From Marsupella aquatica (lineage: Eukaryota > Marchantiophyta): a stretch of DNA of 64,000 bases. The stretch lies in contig OZ316897.1 in assembly GCA_973895155.1 (NCBI GenBank), positions 9,114,001-9,178,000 of the forward strand. The letters are read 5' to 3'. The notes beneath the pieces are model-generated. The model saw only the letters and a program-made list of their open reading frames with translations. It was not told the origin of the DNA and made no database searches. The position numbers and the translations under genes were made by a program. This document shows positions 45,889 through 56,920 of the stretch, in pieces; the first letter of the stretch is position 1; the number at the start of each line of letters is the position of its first letter.

Positions 45889-48455
45889 TCAATTGGCCAG
45901 GAGGCTATCTCGCAGTTGCTCTTTGGGCGACGGCAGCGAGTACTCGCCCGTCACCATAAGGTGAGCCCCAAGCTGTTGGATGAGCAACTGCGCGGAGTCA
46001 CGGTAGAGGCTGTTGCGACGGCCGTCCTCCTCCGCCTTCGCTGCTGCTCCCCCGTCGTCCTTGTTCCCCGCTTCGTTGTGTGACGCTTCTGCCGTCGCCG
46101 TCGGCAACGGCAGTAGGTCCGCCGTCCAGTTCACGTCCGTTCCGGAACCCGCGAGCTGAGGCTTGAAGTGCCACTTTACCCGAAAGGAACTGCACTTCTC
46201 GAGCACCTCCCCATCGACCACCTTGTACGCGAAGATGTGCTCCTCCTCGTCCACCTCCTCGATGAGCTCTTGCGTCCACGATATGCCCGGAACTTCTGCG
46301 ATCATGAAGAAAATGTGAGTCACCTCAGAGCTGCTGTAACCGGATTTCCCGCTCCTCTTGAAGTGTTATACACTTAGAATGGAACGCCGGGAACTTCTGC
46401 GATCATGAAGGAAATGTAAGTCTCCTAGCGCTACTGTAGTAGGATTTCCCGCTCGATTGAAATGTTATATACTTAGCATGAAAACGCCGGGACCTTCTGC
46501 GATCATGAAGAAATTGTAAGTCTCCTGAGAGCTACCGTAGCAGGATTTTACGTTCTTCTTGTAATGTAATGTACTTGGCATGAAACAATAGTTGCGCGGG
46601 ACTTCTGTAGAAAAGAGCACTGATAGTGGCTTCCTTGAGTCAGCAGGATTTCCCTTTCGTCTTGAAATGTTACTTAGCTTGAAACGATAACCTATCTCAA
46701 TGACCTAACTTCCAGTTGTACGATGATATGCGTGGAACTTGTGAAGAAAGTAGTAATTTCCTAGAGTCACGACGATTTCCCTTCGCTTTGAAATGTTACT
46801 TAGCATGACACAATGAGCCGAGTCAATGACCTAATTTCCGTTTGAATTCAAGATAAGCGCCGAACTTGTGAAGAAAATGGTATGGTTGTATATTCCTAGA
46901 GTCAGCAGGACTGCCTGACTATCTTGAAAAGTTGGAACGAAATTAATGAAAAGAGGTGTCGATGCCCCGGTTTCCAGTTGTAAGAACTCTTAGAGAAACC
47001 GTTCGCAAATGGATACGAATGATCGAATTGAAAAGTCCAGGAATCTCACTCAGTACAATCATCACAAACATTCCTAAATTCGCAGACGAGTTCGTTGACA
47101 GAGTGAGAATTTGATGCAATTGCGAGAAACGAATCGCAACGCAATACGCGATTTGTCCCCGGCCTGACTGAAGGTGGCGGAAGAAGCTGAACAGTAGGCG
47201 TTAGTAAGTCGCTATATTCGACCAACACCAACAACGTTAGTGGCTGGCGGCCTCGCGGGTAGGATACACGATCATCTCCTTACAACGAAGTTTAACTGCC
47301 ATCCAGGGCAGAAGTATGTAGCTGCACCATAGCCAAACATTGCATGGTCATCATTTTGGATAATTTAGTCCTTGTGATTGTCTCAACGTATGTGAACTTC
47401 CTGGAGTGTCATGATTCTTTCTTCAATGCGATCCCTTGTGATTGACTCTAACGTATGTGAATCCTGGAGTTTCATATTCTTCAATGCAATCGTGTAGTAT
47501 GGAGCCGCAAATGGATATAAAGAAGAATTTCTGCTCATTGACAGAGTCGCTGTGCACCAAGGAAAAATGTAGCAGAGCTTCCCTCGATTTTATCTCATGG
47601 AAGCACAGCAATTGTGGTACGGTAGAATAATGATGGAAGAAACCATGAGTCCATCCGCTCTCAATGTTATGCGCTGGAGCATAATTATACTGTTCCAGAG
47701 TGCAATCCTTCAGACTTCATGTGCGGTCGAAACAACAAATGCTGCAGCATTGAGAGTAATCGTTCTTATCCACTGACGCGCGTACGTGGTCAACGATGCC
47801 CGGCGGCATCACATACATGCCTTCATGCGATCAGAAGTATTGTACTACAGTTCCAAGACTTCGGCATTGAGGACTCCATGTCACGATAATCACAGCTAGG
47901 AGAGGCTGTTCGAATACTCTACTCCGTCCGTTCTGAGGATGACCGTACTTCTCAAACTTCCGATATTTTGTTGTAGGTCCCTGAGATTTCAAAATTGAGG
48001 TCGGGACAACTTCCTTACAAATGCGATCATGAAAAGATCTATCCTAATCCGCCAGTCAAGCATCACGATTCCGTCATTGGCCTCGCAGTCATTCAAGATT
48101 CTAAGATGTGTCTGCATATTGTCAACAGCTGTCAAAATGATCGTAATTGCCTTCAATTCCCTGGCCGACAAACATCTCAATGCTTTGATGCAAGTGCATT
48201 ATCTGGACATCGGACGTGGAAATTCCTAGGACTCGAGGTTTGGAATGGCATGTCTTTAGCTTACGTACCGGAGCTAAACTTGCAATCTCGAACGCTACCA
48301 ACACCTCCAGCGATAGGTCCGTCGACTATTCTGCTGCTCTCTATGAAACCCGGTAACAGTCGCGGCATCAGGTGATGCAGATCCTTGAATGCTTCCCACA
48401 ATTGAGGGAGCGGAACTTTGACGCTCATGTCGACTGTCAAGGTTTCAGGAGGCAT
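45889..48455 (-). CDS. PR-10 / Bet v 1-like (START superfamily) ligand-binding protein
   Basis: Exon 1 48455-48269 and exon 2 46295-45889 (donor G|GTACGT, acceptor GATCGCAG|), 594 bp, 197 aa, ending LLAN-stop. Exon 1 supplies the first strand and helices (LTVDMSVKVPLPQLWEAFKD, LMPRLLPGFIESSRIVDG) and the Gly-rich loop AGGVGSVRDCKF. Exon 2 supplies WTQELIEEVDEEEHIFAYKV, VDGEVLEKCSSFRVKWHFKP and the C-terminal helix region (LYRDSAQLLIQQLGAHLM). The intron splits codon 63 after its first base, the classical PR-10 position and phase (around codon 62). An acidic/Ala-rich insert (TAEASHNEAGNKDDGGAAAK) precedes the last helix, so it is longer than the usual 155-165 aa. The 1973-bp intron is very long for the family. 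Ligand unknown; PR-10 proteins bind small hydrophobic molecules. Exon 2 is notably GC-rich compared with exon 1. Confidence 0.85.
46287..46900 (-). repeat. Tandem copies of the exon 2 splice-acceptor segment inside the PR-10 intron
   Basis: On the plus strand, ccggaacttctgcgatcatg (46287, the real exon border) recurs as ccgggaacttctgcgatcat at about 46388 and ccgggaccttctgcgatcat at about 46488, then as shorter forms at about 46598, 46733 and 46864. The period is about 100-130 bp. Each is followed by gaagaaaNtgtaagtctcct-like sequence and cNggatttcccgctc. Read as RNA, the two nearest copies keep a usable polypyrimidine-free CATGATCNCAG|AAG acceptor. Confidence 0.8.
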
Positions 48456-48638
48456 GATTCAGGATAGACTTAGTTCTGATCCACGCTTTGAGCTCGATGT
48501 TACTAAACTCAGTCTGAGGTATACAGATTATTCTTCAAATCTTCGAGTTCGGATGACCGATACAAGCACTGCGAGTGATCTGCAACGTCCCGAGATATGG
48601 CTGAGCTATCCAAAACGAACCCGATCGGAGTCGCAGTT

Positions 48639-49010
48639 GGCAGATTACGAAGTGCTGTGTTCAAGCACAAAAGTGGGAGCTCGCACAGACTGAATGTCTG
48701 GCCATAGATTGATCATCCTAAGTAGGCAGCCCATTGATTTCGACTACATTTCAGCTGGCTCCATAATCGAAAACCGTCATTCAACCAAATCTCCATGGGG
48801 GATCGCAGCGGTGGCAGATTACGAAGTGCTGTGTTCAAGCACACAAGAGAGAGCAGGCACAGACTGAAGGACTTACTACAAATTGAACATCCTAAGTAGG
48901 CAGCCCATCGATTTCGACTACATTTCAGCCCAACACCAACAGAGTGTGCTGACTCCACAATCCAGCACCGTCACTCAACCCAATCTCGATGGGGGATCAC
49001 AGCGGTGGGA
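48639..49010 (-). promoter_or_regulatory. 174-bp tandem duplication upstream of the PR-10 gene
   Basis: ggcagattacgaagtgctgt, gttcaagcacaNaagagnga, atcctaagtaggcagcccat and ttcgactacatttcagc occur from 48639 and from 48813. The block lies 180-550 bp upstream of the start codon and so covers the likely promoter. Copies are about 90% alike by eye. Confidence 0.6.
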
Positions 49011-50171
49011 GAATGCCTTAACGCAGACTTTTCGTCCAGTAATTACCTTAGTACACTTTTCGAATCGACGTTCAGTAAGAGTGTTTTAAGTGTGTAGTTT
49101 CTTAGTTTCTCAGCTCTCGCTCCAATCAGGATAGACATAACTCGACATCAGTTCTCTTGTTCTCACAATTCAATGGAATCAATTCGGACGAAAAGAACTT
49201 GACGCGAAACTTACCCTCAGAAAGCTGGTGTTCAGGGGACAATGTCGAAACTGCTGCTCTTCGACGATTCTCTCGCTTCTGGCATTTTCTGCCCTCGATC
49301 GCGCCACCACGCCACATGTGATGACGCCAGTGGAAGGCAGCTGCGCCGACCTCATCCTGCATACCGAGGTGGCCTCCCTCCGTCCTCGTGGCACAACCCA
49401 GACTTGCCACGCAAGCCTAGAGTGGGTTTACCGTAGGGACGAGCCGGTGAGTTTCGCACATGCTGGGAGCTAAAAGTTACAGGAAATGTTGCAGCGAAAT
49501 TACCATAGTACCATGCCCGGTTAGAGCAATCAATAATTAATTATTGGCTGAACTGAATTTAACATTGTGCCATGGGAGTTGAAAATTAAACCACATGTAA
49601 ACGGAGAATGTCCAAAAGTTATCACTTTTTCATATTATCTTCACTACCGTGAGACTTTGTTCCAGAATTTTGGGAAAAAGTATTAAAAATGATGAAATCT
49701 GTGTAAATCCCGTTTTTTTGCCTTGGCTACTGACTGTTTAAGCCCGAATGGACCGAGGGTTTGCTTTGCAATGGGGTTGAAAATTAAGCTTAGATGGACT
49801 ACAGTTCGCTTTGCCCATCCTCATGGATTATGGGGATTTAAAATTAAGCCCAGATGGACCAAGGGGTTTTGTTTACTCGTCCCCATGGATTGTGTAACCC
49901 GCCATCTCATTTTACACCCAAAATTCACATTGAGTGACTGCTTTTGGAAGGATGCTTCAAATTTGAGAAGGACTCCCCAAGTAATTTTCTAGGTGCCTTG
50001 ACTCACTGGGGAATGTTGGTTTTGGGCACACTTGTGCATATATTTGTGCAACTTTTGGGTCCAGCATGCTCTCTGGTGACCCAATCTATTAACTGACAAA
50101 GTTTGTATTTTTCCTAGATCTGGTCCATTGCCAATGAGTGGGAAAATGAAGTATTATAAACACATCCAAAC
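49011..50171. other. Gene-free stretch
   Basis: No gene recognised; overlapping 60-95-codon frames on both strands at 49126-49473 lack family signals. A short duplication (gaaaattaagcttagatgga / aaaattaagcccagatggac) lies at about 49770 and 49840. Confidence 0.45.
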
Positions 50172-50356
50172 ATGACTTCTGATGATATAGTCAAACCTAA
50201 GCCTGTAGTCCCTTGTGGATCCCAGTGTTGCAACCCCACTGGTTACCAGTTGTCAGCATTAGTCGCTCCCATTGGTCATAATGTGTTTGGAACATTCCTA
50301 TTTAGCCAGGCCACCAAGAGGACTCAACAGGTTGCTGAGTTGAAAGGTGACGCAGC
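50172..50356 (+). pseudogene. Left part of an open frame split by the copia insertion (continues at 57270)
   Basis: ATG at 50172, 61 codons and two bases up to the insertion point (MTSDDIVKPKPVVPCGSQ at the start). Skipping the element and one copy of the GCAGC target duplication, the frame continues in phase from 57270 to a TGA at 57373, giving about 96 codons in total. The product is not recognised; it may be a small gene, an older mobile-element fragment or chance. Confidence 0.25.
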
Positions 50357-50673
50357 TGTTAGATATTGCTCTAGTCTTGTGACTCGGGTTAGGACTAAGC
50401 TAATGTTAGCGGTAGTGCTGTTGTGCATATAGCCAGGGCTGATCCCAGATCCTGGTGAAACTTAGGCTCATTGTTACGGAGCTAGTTGAGAGATAGGGAG
50501 AGCTTGTGCTGTGGATGCTTGGTATGGCCGATCGGCCTAGAGTGCAGTAAAGCTCTTGTGTGTTCCCGTGGACGTAGCCTCATGTGGAGGTGAACCACGT
50601 ATCTCTCTGTGTCGACTATTGTGCGTTGGATGGTTCATGGGCTTGCCGTTACGAATGTCGTCTATGCTCAACA
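50357..50673 (+). repeat. 5' LTR (317 bp)
   Basis: Starts tgttagatattgctctagtc and ends gtctatgctcaaca. A TATA-like catatagcc at about 50426 lies in the same place as tatataacc and ctataacc in the solo LTRs, marking the U3 promoter. It lacks 27 bp present in the 3' LTR after gtgactc; actc borders both ends of the missing segment. Confidence 0.95.
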
Positions 50674-50675
50674 AG

Positions 50676-50687
50676 TGGTATCAGAGC
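50676..50687 (+). other. Primer-binding site
   Basis: tggtatcagagc, two bases after the 5' LTR. It is the standard copia minus-strand primer site complementary to the 3' end of initiator Met-tRNA. Confidence 0.95.
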
Positions 50688-52438
50688 ATGCCTGGGAGGT
50701 GACGAGGTTTTTTCGTGACAGGTTTTTCCAGCGTTCATTGTCGTTGGTACATTCAGAGTTTCGTCGCATGAAACTTGATTGTGTGTGGCTGAGCAGATAG
50801 GTTAGTGAGAGGGTTTTCTAACGGTGGTTAGAACTTGCTGATCGGTATCCATGGTGCGGAGGAATTGAAGTTTGCATCGTTCAGGGTTTATTCGTGTTCG
50901 ACGGTATTTCGGGGGAGAGACCAGAGTTTGCGTTGTTCAACAGTGTGAGCTGTGCGGTGTTCGGGGGATCGCACATTATAGCTCAAGTTAAAGGTTGAAG
51001 CGAGCTGGTCGTTTCGGTAGCTGGATTGCTGCCGAGTTGTTACCGAGTGCATCGTGACGAGTGAAGGAGGCGTTCAGGTTTTTTCACAAGCTATGGAGCT
51101 TGTTCACATCTGAACCGGGTTTCTCCTCGTGACGTCCGACTCGGTGGAAGAAACGCGAAGTGCTACGGCTCAATGGTTTGATTGCGGCGAGGCGGTCGTT
51201 CTGAGTCCGGGATTGGTACTTGACGCGGAGTGAGTGTGACACGACGGAAAGTTTTTCCACGGCGGAGCTTGCAGACCTTGCCGGTGAAATTTGGCAACTT
51301 TAACCCGTCGGCACTCATCTTCTACTTCGTGTAAACGGAGGCTGTTGAGGTAAGAACTTAGCATTTTTAGTTTAGGGTTAAGTTTTTTACTTAAAGGGGG
51401 GGCCTTGAGTGTGTTTTCGGGTGTGTATACACACACCCGACCTCCCCCTCCTCGGCACCCTATACCCTGCCCCGCATACGGTCCCCCCGCACTCCGTTGT
51501 TTCTGCCGCAGCGGCGAGCAGCGCAGCGCCGGCTGGCGCTTCATGCGCGCTCACGCGCTGCCGGCGTTTCTCCCCCCCGGCCCACTGCCTCGCGCCTCGC
51601 ATCCCCTGCGCCCTGCCTTAGGCTATCGGCGCCTCGCTTCCACCTGCTCGCGCCCGGCTGCCGGCCCTGCCTTAATTAACCCTGCGCCCCCGAGTATACC
51701 CCGTTCGTAAGGGGCTTGGTGCCCTTTCGCGAATCCCCCCTTCACTTACGACTACCTCGGGCCCCGACTGGGCGCCCCGACAAGCTGCCGGCCGTTTTCT
51801 TCCTTTTTTGCCCCGCCCTTGCTTATTTCCTTGTACTCGCCGGCCATACGCCCTGTATTCTCGCTGGCCCGCCTCGCGTCGCGCAACGCGGATGCGCGTT
51901 TTGGGGTGTATTTTGTTTTTAAGGGGCTTTGCACCCCCTTAAGGGCCCTATTTTTACTCTTTTTCCCTTGCCGCTTTGTTCTCCTTGTGACGGGACCTGC
52001 CGCCCTCCGTTTTAACTGCTTGGACAGGGGGAACGGCCCCCTGTGAGCCCTGTCGGACTGTGCGGGAATATTCCCAAAAAACAGAGAGCTGTTTTTCGGC
52101 CGTCCAACAAAGATTCTGTCCGCCGAACGGTAACTTTTTTGGTTCTTTTTCGGTGAGGACGTTGCCACTGGAGTTAGCATCGCGGCGCACCGATCACATC
52201 CCGATTCCGACAACGGGTTATACTAGGTATTTCGGTTATTCTCCAAGGTGGTCAAAACGGGGGAGTTTCCCAAGGTTTTACCCACCCCGACCAAAATTTG
52301 AATAACTTTTTTGTCGAATTTTGATTTTGATTTCGGCTTTCAGTATTGGACTCCTAGCTTCGTGGGCTACGCGGCGGTGTTGAGTTTTGAGTTTTGTGAG
52401 AAGTTTTGAAAAAAGACATTTTTTCGTGATTGTTTCAT
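50688..52438 (+). other. Long untranslated leader with a GC-rich, hairpin-rich block
   Basis: About 1.75 kb between PBS and gag. The part 51400-52060 is markedly GC-rich with C/G homopolymers, unlike the rest of the element. It contains inverted repeats such as cgggtgtgt-atac-acacacccg (about 51418-51439) and ttaagggg-...-ccccttaa (about 51918-51941); just beyond it lies aaaaacag-agag-ctgttttt (about 52077-52096). Overlapping frames on both strands (for example 51405-51710 plus, 51752-52213 minus) are compositional. It may be captured foreign or host sequence, or a packaging/IRES-like structure. Confidence 0.7.
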
Positions 52439-53494
52439 ATGAGTGACTCGGAGGATACTGGAAGAATTGGCGTCGGTGGAGCTTCAGGATCGCAACGATC
52501 ATACGGAGAGTCTGAGGAGGAGCTGCTACCGTTTGAGGAAGAACTAGTGACACCGGTACGATCACCGGTGCGACGTGCAGTGGAGGAAGCTGTCTTACTA
52601 CCAGAGTTGTCGGTAGTTGGGAAGAAGAGACAGATGGCTAGATTTGGAGGAGTGAAGTTTGAAGTGGAGAAGTACGATGGTCGTACTGATTACTTGCTAT
52701 GGGAGAAGCAAGTGAAGGGTGTCCTTCGGGCCATGGGATTAGCTCATCTGCTTTCTTCGCGAGAGCAGTATGATGGAGAGGAGGAGATTTCTGTAAAATA
52801 GTGGAGACAGGAGCAGGTGATTGCTGTCAATGCAGTGATGCTATATCTCAAGCCGCACATCATCAAGCAGCTGGATGATTATGCGGATTGCGCGTCACTG
52901 TTCAAGGCTCTAAGAGAGAAGTATTACCGGGAAGATGCGTCAGACCGGCTATACAAGAAGTCTCTCTTGATGAGCCTCAGCCTCAAAGAAGGGAGCAAGA
53001 TGCAGGATCACCTGGATGAGTTTGACAGTCTAGCGGTGGATTTGTCAAACCTGGGAAAAGGAGTTGAAGATGAGGATAAGGCCTTGCTTCTGCTAAGCTC
53101 CTTACCGCCGTCATATCAGGGCTTGAAACAGGTGCTCTTGTATAGAGATCTGAAGTCCATTTCGTATAATGAAGTGGTGAGCTCATTACTGTCTGATGAT
53201 GCTCAGAAGAAGCTGGGTCAATCACAGACAGCATCTTTTTCTGGCACTGCGCTCAATGTGAACAGGGGAAGAGCAGCGCAGTGCACAAATGGACAGAACA
53301 GGTTTAGATCTACATCACGGGGGAGATCTAAATCCAGAGGGAAATCGCAAGAGAGGAAGCCTCTTGCATGTTGGAATTGTGGCAAGCCTGGCCACATGAA
53401 AAGGGATTGTCGAGTAAAGGTCCCTACTGCCTCTGCTAACGCGGCATCGAGCTCGCATGAGGTAGATTTACTCGATGATGATGACATATTGTGA
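52439..53494 (+). pseudogene. gag: copia gag with internal TAG and terminal TGA
   Basis: Starts ATG 52439 (MSDSEDTGRIGVGGASG). An in-frame TAG at 52799-52801 interrupts the N-terminal capsid region (ends EEEISVK); the same frame continues WRQEQVIAVNAVML. Further on are LFKALREKYY, LSLKEGSKMQDHLDEFDSL and LLLSSLPPSYQGL, typical of copia gag (UBN2-like), then an RS-rich stretch and the CCHC zinc knuckle CWNCGKPGHMKRDC (53369-53410). The acidic end LLDDDDIL is followed by TGA (53492-53494), after which the frame runs on into protease. Confidence 0.9.
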
Positions 53495-55612
53495 TGTCAA
53501 GGTTATGCTCTCAACGTAGTGTCAAATCCAGGTAGTGATGATTGGATTCTAGATAGTGCATGTACTTTTCACATTTGCTCTAGGAGAGATTTTTTCAGTT
53601 CTTACACGGTTTCCAACGGGTCAGTGTTGATGGGAAATGGAATCCCATGTCAAGTTGTTGGACTTGGATCTGTAAGATTTCAGATGTTTGATGGTGCTGT
53701 GAGAACGTTGAGGAATGTAAGACATATTCCCAGCATGATGAAAAATCTCATTTCACTTGGAGTTTTAGAGGCAAATGGCCATCAGTGGAGTTCTGTTAAT
53801 GGTGTCCTTCAGGTTTCAACTGGTACTAAAGTTGTATTGAAGGGAAAGAGACATTGCAATATATACGTTATGGAGGGCAGTGTAGTCTATGATGAAGCCA
53901 ATGTAACCTTATCTCATGAGGAGACGGCCCGGCTGTGGCACTTCCGTTTGGGCCACATGAGTGAAAAAGGTTTGGTTATTCTTCAGAAGAAAGGATTACT
54001 TTCTAATTTGCAATCTTGTAAGTTAGAATTTTGTGAGCACTGTGTGCTAGGGAAGCAGCATAGGAAACCCTTCGGAGTTGGAACTCACACCAGCAAGGAG
54101 GTACTTGAGTATGTACATAGTGATGTGTGGGGTCCCGCCCCTACTCCCTCACATTCTGGACGGTTATACTATGTCACGTTCATTGACGATTACTCAAGGT
54201 ATGTGTGGATATACTTTCTACACAATAAGTCTGATGTTTTTGCCACTTTTAAGGAGTGGAAAGCCCAAGTTAAAAATCAGACTGGTAATAAGGTGAGATA
54301 TCTTCGATCGGATAACGGTGGTGAATACAGTTCCGGTGAATTTGGAACATATTGTAAGGAGCAGGGGATTACCCGCCATCTCACAACAAGCTATACTCCT
54401 CAACAGAATGGTGTTTCTGAGAGACTCAATCGAACACTATTGGACCGCTCGAGGAGTATGTTGAGTCAATCATGCTTACCACATGAGTTTTGGGCTGAAG
54501 CTGTCAACACTGCAGCTTATTTGGTAAATTTTTCTCCATCCAGTTCTATTGGATTCAAGACGCCATTTGAAATGAGGTACGGGCGTCCAGCAGATTACTC
54601 ACATCTGAGGATTTTTGGATGTGATGCTTATGTGCTTACACCTTCCCAGCTTCGATCCAGGCTGGAGTCCAAGTCGAAGAAGTGCATTTTCCTTGGTTAT
54701 CAGAAAGGTGTGAAGGGTTATAGGTTATGGGATCCAGTAACCTGTAAGCTAATTGTCAGTAGAGATGTGTCCTTTAATGAATCCAGATCATCAAAGGAGG
54801 GGGAGAGTTCTCAGGACTCCCATACTGACAAGGGGAAATCTCCCATCCCGGACCGGGTTGAGGGGGAGATTAGTCATGATGCAGTTCATGACAAGAGAGA
54901 TGGAGAAGCTCCGGGCTTGGAGCTGGTTCCTGTGATGGAACAAGAGGAGCAAATTGTTGCCGGGGTACCTCAAATTCAACCAGCAGCAGCAACAGATCAG
55001 CCTGAGTCATCTACTAGAAGAACTTCCAGTCGTTCTACTAGAGCTCCTACCAGGTATGGTCAATGGGCACACTCATCTAAGCTAGATGATATTGACATTG
55101 CACCTAATGAAGATGATATGGCTTTGATCTTGGAAGAAGGAGAGCCTTCTTCCTATAGTGAGGCTTGTGCTTTAGAGCAGAAGCATGAGTGGAATGCAGC
55201 TATGCAGAGGGAATTGCAATCTTTGAGTGACAACAAGACATGGGAGCTGGTGGAGCTTCCAAGAGGTCAGCAAGTGGTGGACAGCAAGTGGATTTACAAG
55301 TTGAAGGATAGTCCTTCAGAGGGTGGAGTCAAGATCTACAAGGCAAGGCTTGTTGCCAAGGGGTTCACTCAGGAGAAAGGAGTGGACTACAATGAGGTTT
55401 TTTCACCGGTGGCTAAGTATTCCACAATTCGGATCTTGTGTCAGCTTGTTGTATTTTTTGGTCTGGTGATGGATCAAATGGATGTTGTTACTGCTTTTCT
55501 CTATGGCAACTTGGACGAGTTGATCTTCATGAGACAGCCACTAGGCTTTATGAAGAAGGGCCAAGAGAACTTAGTTTGCAGATTGCTCAAGTCCTTGTAT
55601 GGATTGAAGTAG
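53495..55612 (+). pseudogene. pol: copia pol, first part: protease, integrase, N-terminal reverse transcriptase
   Basis: Continuous with gag in frame after the TGA. Protease active site DWILDSACTFHIC (about 53540). Integrase zinc finger HFRLGHMSEKG...CEHCVLGKQHR, then the DDE core: HSDVWGP, TFIDDYSRYVW, LRSDNGGEYSS, YTPQQNGVSERLNRTL. A variable Ser/Glu-rich linker carries RRTSSRSTRAPTRYG. RT begins NAAMQRELQSLSDNKTWELV and includes YKARLVAKGFTQEKGVDYNE, MDVVTAFLYGNLDE and SLYGLK, where a TAG (55610-55612) stands in place of the Gln usual after YGLK. Confidence 0.93.
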
Positions 55613-56713
55613 TCTCCCAGACAATGGAACAAGCGGTTTGATGATTTCATGCTTGCTCAAGGTTTTACAAGGATGGTGTATGATCCTTGTGTGTATACGA
55701 AATCAGTCAAGAATGATGTATTTGGTTTCATCATTCTGGTGATCTATGTGGATGACATGCTGATTGTGGCTAAAGATCAATCTGAGGTTGACAGTCTCAA
55801 GGCAAAATTGAGTGTTGAATTCAGGATGAAGGATCTTGGTAAGGCTAAGAGGATCTTAGGGATGGAGATTTTTAGGAACTCTGATACTGGACAGTTGTGC
55901 TTGAGTCAAGGCCAGTATGCGAGGAAAGTACTTGCACGATTCAACATGGAAAACTGTAAGCCAGTGAGTATTCCTTTAGCTTCACATTTCAAGTTATCAT
56001 CAGCTTTCTCTCCTACGGATGCTGTGGAGAAAGGTCTGATGGCTAAGATTCCTTATGAGAAGGCAGTAGGCAGTATGATGTATTTGATGACTTGTACTAG
56101 GCCTGACTTGGCCCTAGCGATGGGCAAGGTTAGCAGATTCATGTCAAATCCAGGGAAGGTACATTGGGAAGCTGTGAAATGGATTCTCAGGTATCTGAAG
56201 GGTACACAGGACTATGGATTACTATTTGATAACAGATCAGATAGAACGTTAGTTGGGTATGTAGATTCTGACTATGGAGGCTGTCTGGATACAAGGAGGT
56301 CTACAACTGGGTTTGTATACACTCTTGGAGGAGGATGTATCAGTTGGAAATCTACCTTGCAGAAGTGCATTTCTCAGTCTACTACAGAAGCAGAGTATGT
56401 TGCAGCAGCAGAAGCAGCAAAGGAAGCAATTTGGTTGGATAAGTTGATTGCGGAGATGGGTTTAGAGCATGGAAAAATGACTCTAAACTGTGATAGTCAG
56501 AGTGCTCTTCACTTGGCTGCTAACCAGGTGATGGATAGCAGGGTGAAACACATTGATATCAGGTACCATTTTATCAGGCAAGCAGTGTCTGATAAAACTT
56601 TTGAGCTAGTCAAGATTGATGGAAAGCTCAATCCCGCTGATGCTTGTACCAAAGTGATTCCTTTGGAGAGTTTCTCAAGACACCGTGCTACTTTGCAGGT
56701 TTTGCAGTTGTAG
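55613..56713 (+). pseudogene. pol: copia pol, second part: reverse transcriptase palm/thumb and RNase H
   Basis: Resumes in the same frame as SPRQWNKRFDDFM. The RT catalytic box YVDDMLIV is intact, followed by MKDLGKAKRILGMEI, SMMYLMTCTRPDLALAMGKV and WILRYLKGTQDYGL. RNase H: GYVDSDYGGCLDTRRSTTG, SWKSTLQKCISQSTTEAEY, DSQSALHLAANQV and RVKHIDIRYHFIR. The normal stop is at 56711-56713. Confidence 0.93.
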
Positions 56714-56909
56714 TGCAAGTAGAGTTATTTAGCAATGTGTGACTATTTGTATATGGATTACTCATTCCTGTTAGGCTACGGCTTAGTTCTAGTTAACCCT
56801 TAGTTAACCCTTGTGGTTTTTAGGGGGAGACCTGGTTTGGTGATTGTCTAGAACTTTCCGCTGAGGATTCCATATGGTAGCATTTAGTCTAGTCCCCAAG
56901 ACAAGAGTC

Positions 56910-56918
56910 AAGGGGGAG
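56910..56918 (+). other. Polypurine tract
   Basis: aagggggag, two bases before the 3' LTR; primer site for plus-strand synthesis. Confidence 0.85.
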
Positions 56919-56920
56919 TT

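Noticed and set aside
51405-52213. Several 70-150-codon overlapping frames on both strands
   Set aside because: They come from the GC-rich block, which has few stop codons on any strand; sequences are Pro/Arg/Ala-rich without family signals.
53492-53494. TGA between gag and protease as programmed stop readthrough
   Set aside because: Readthrough is possible in some retroelements, but two further stops lie inside conserved domains of the same frame, so random nonsense mutation is simpler. Kept only as an alternative.
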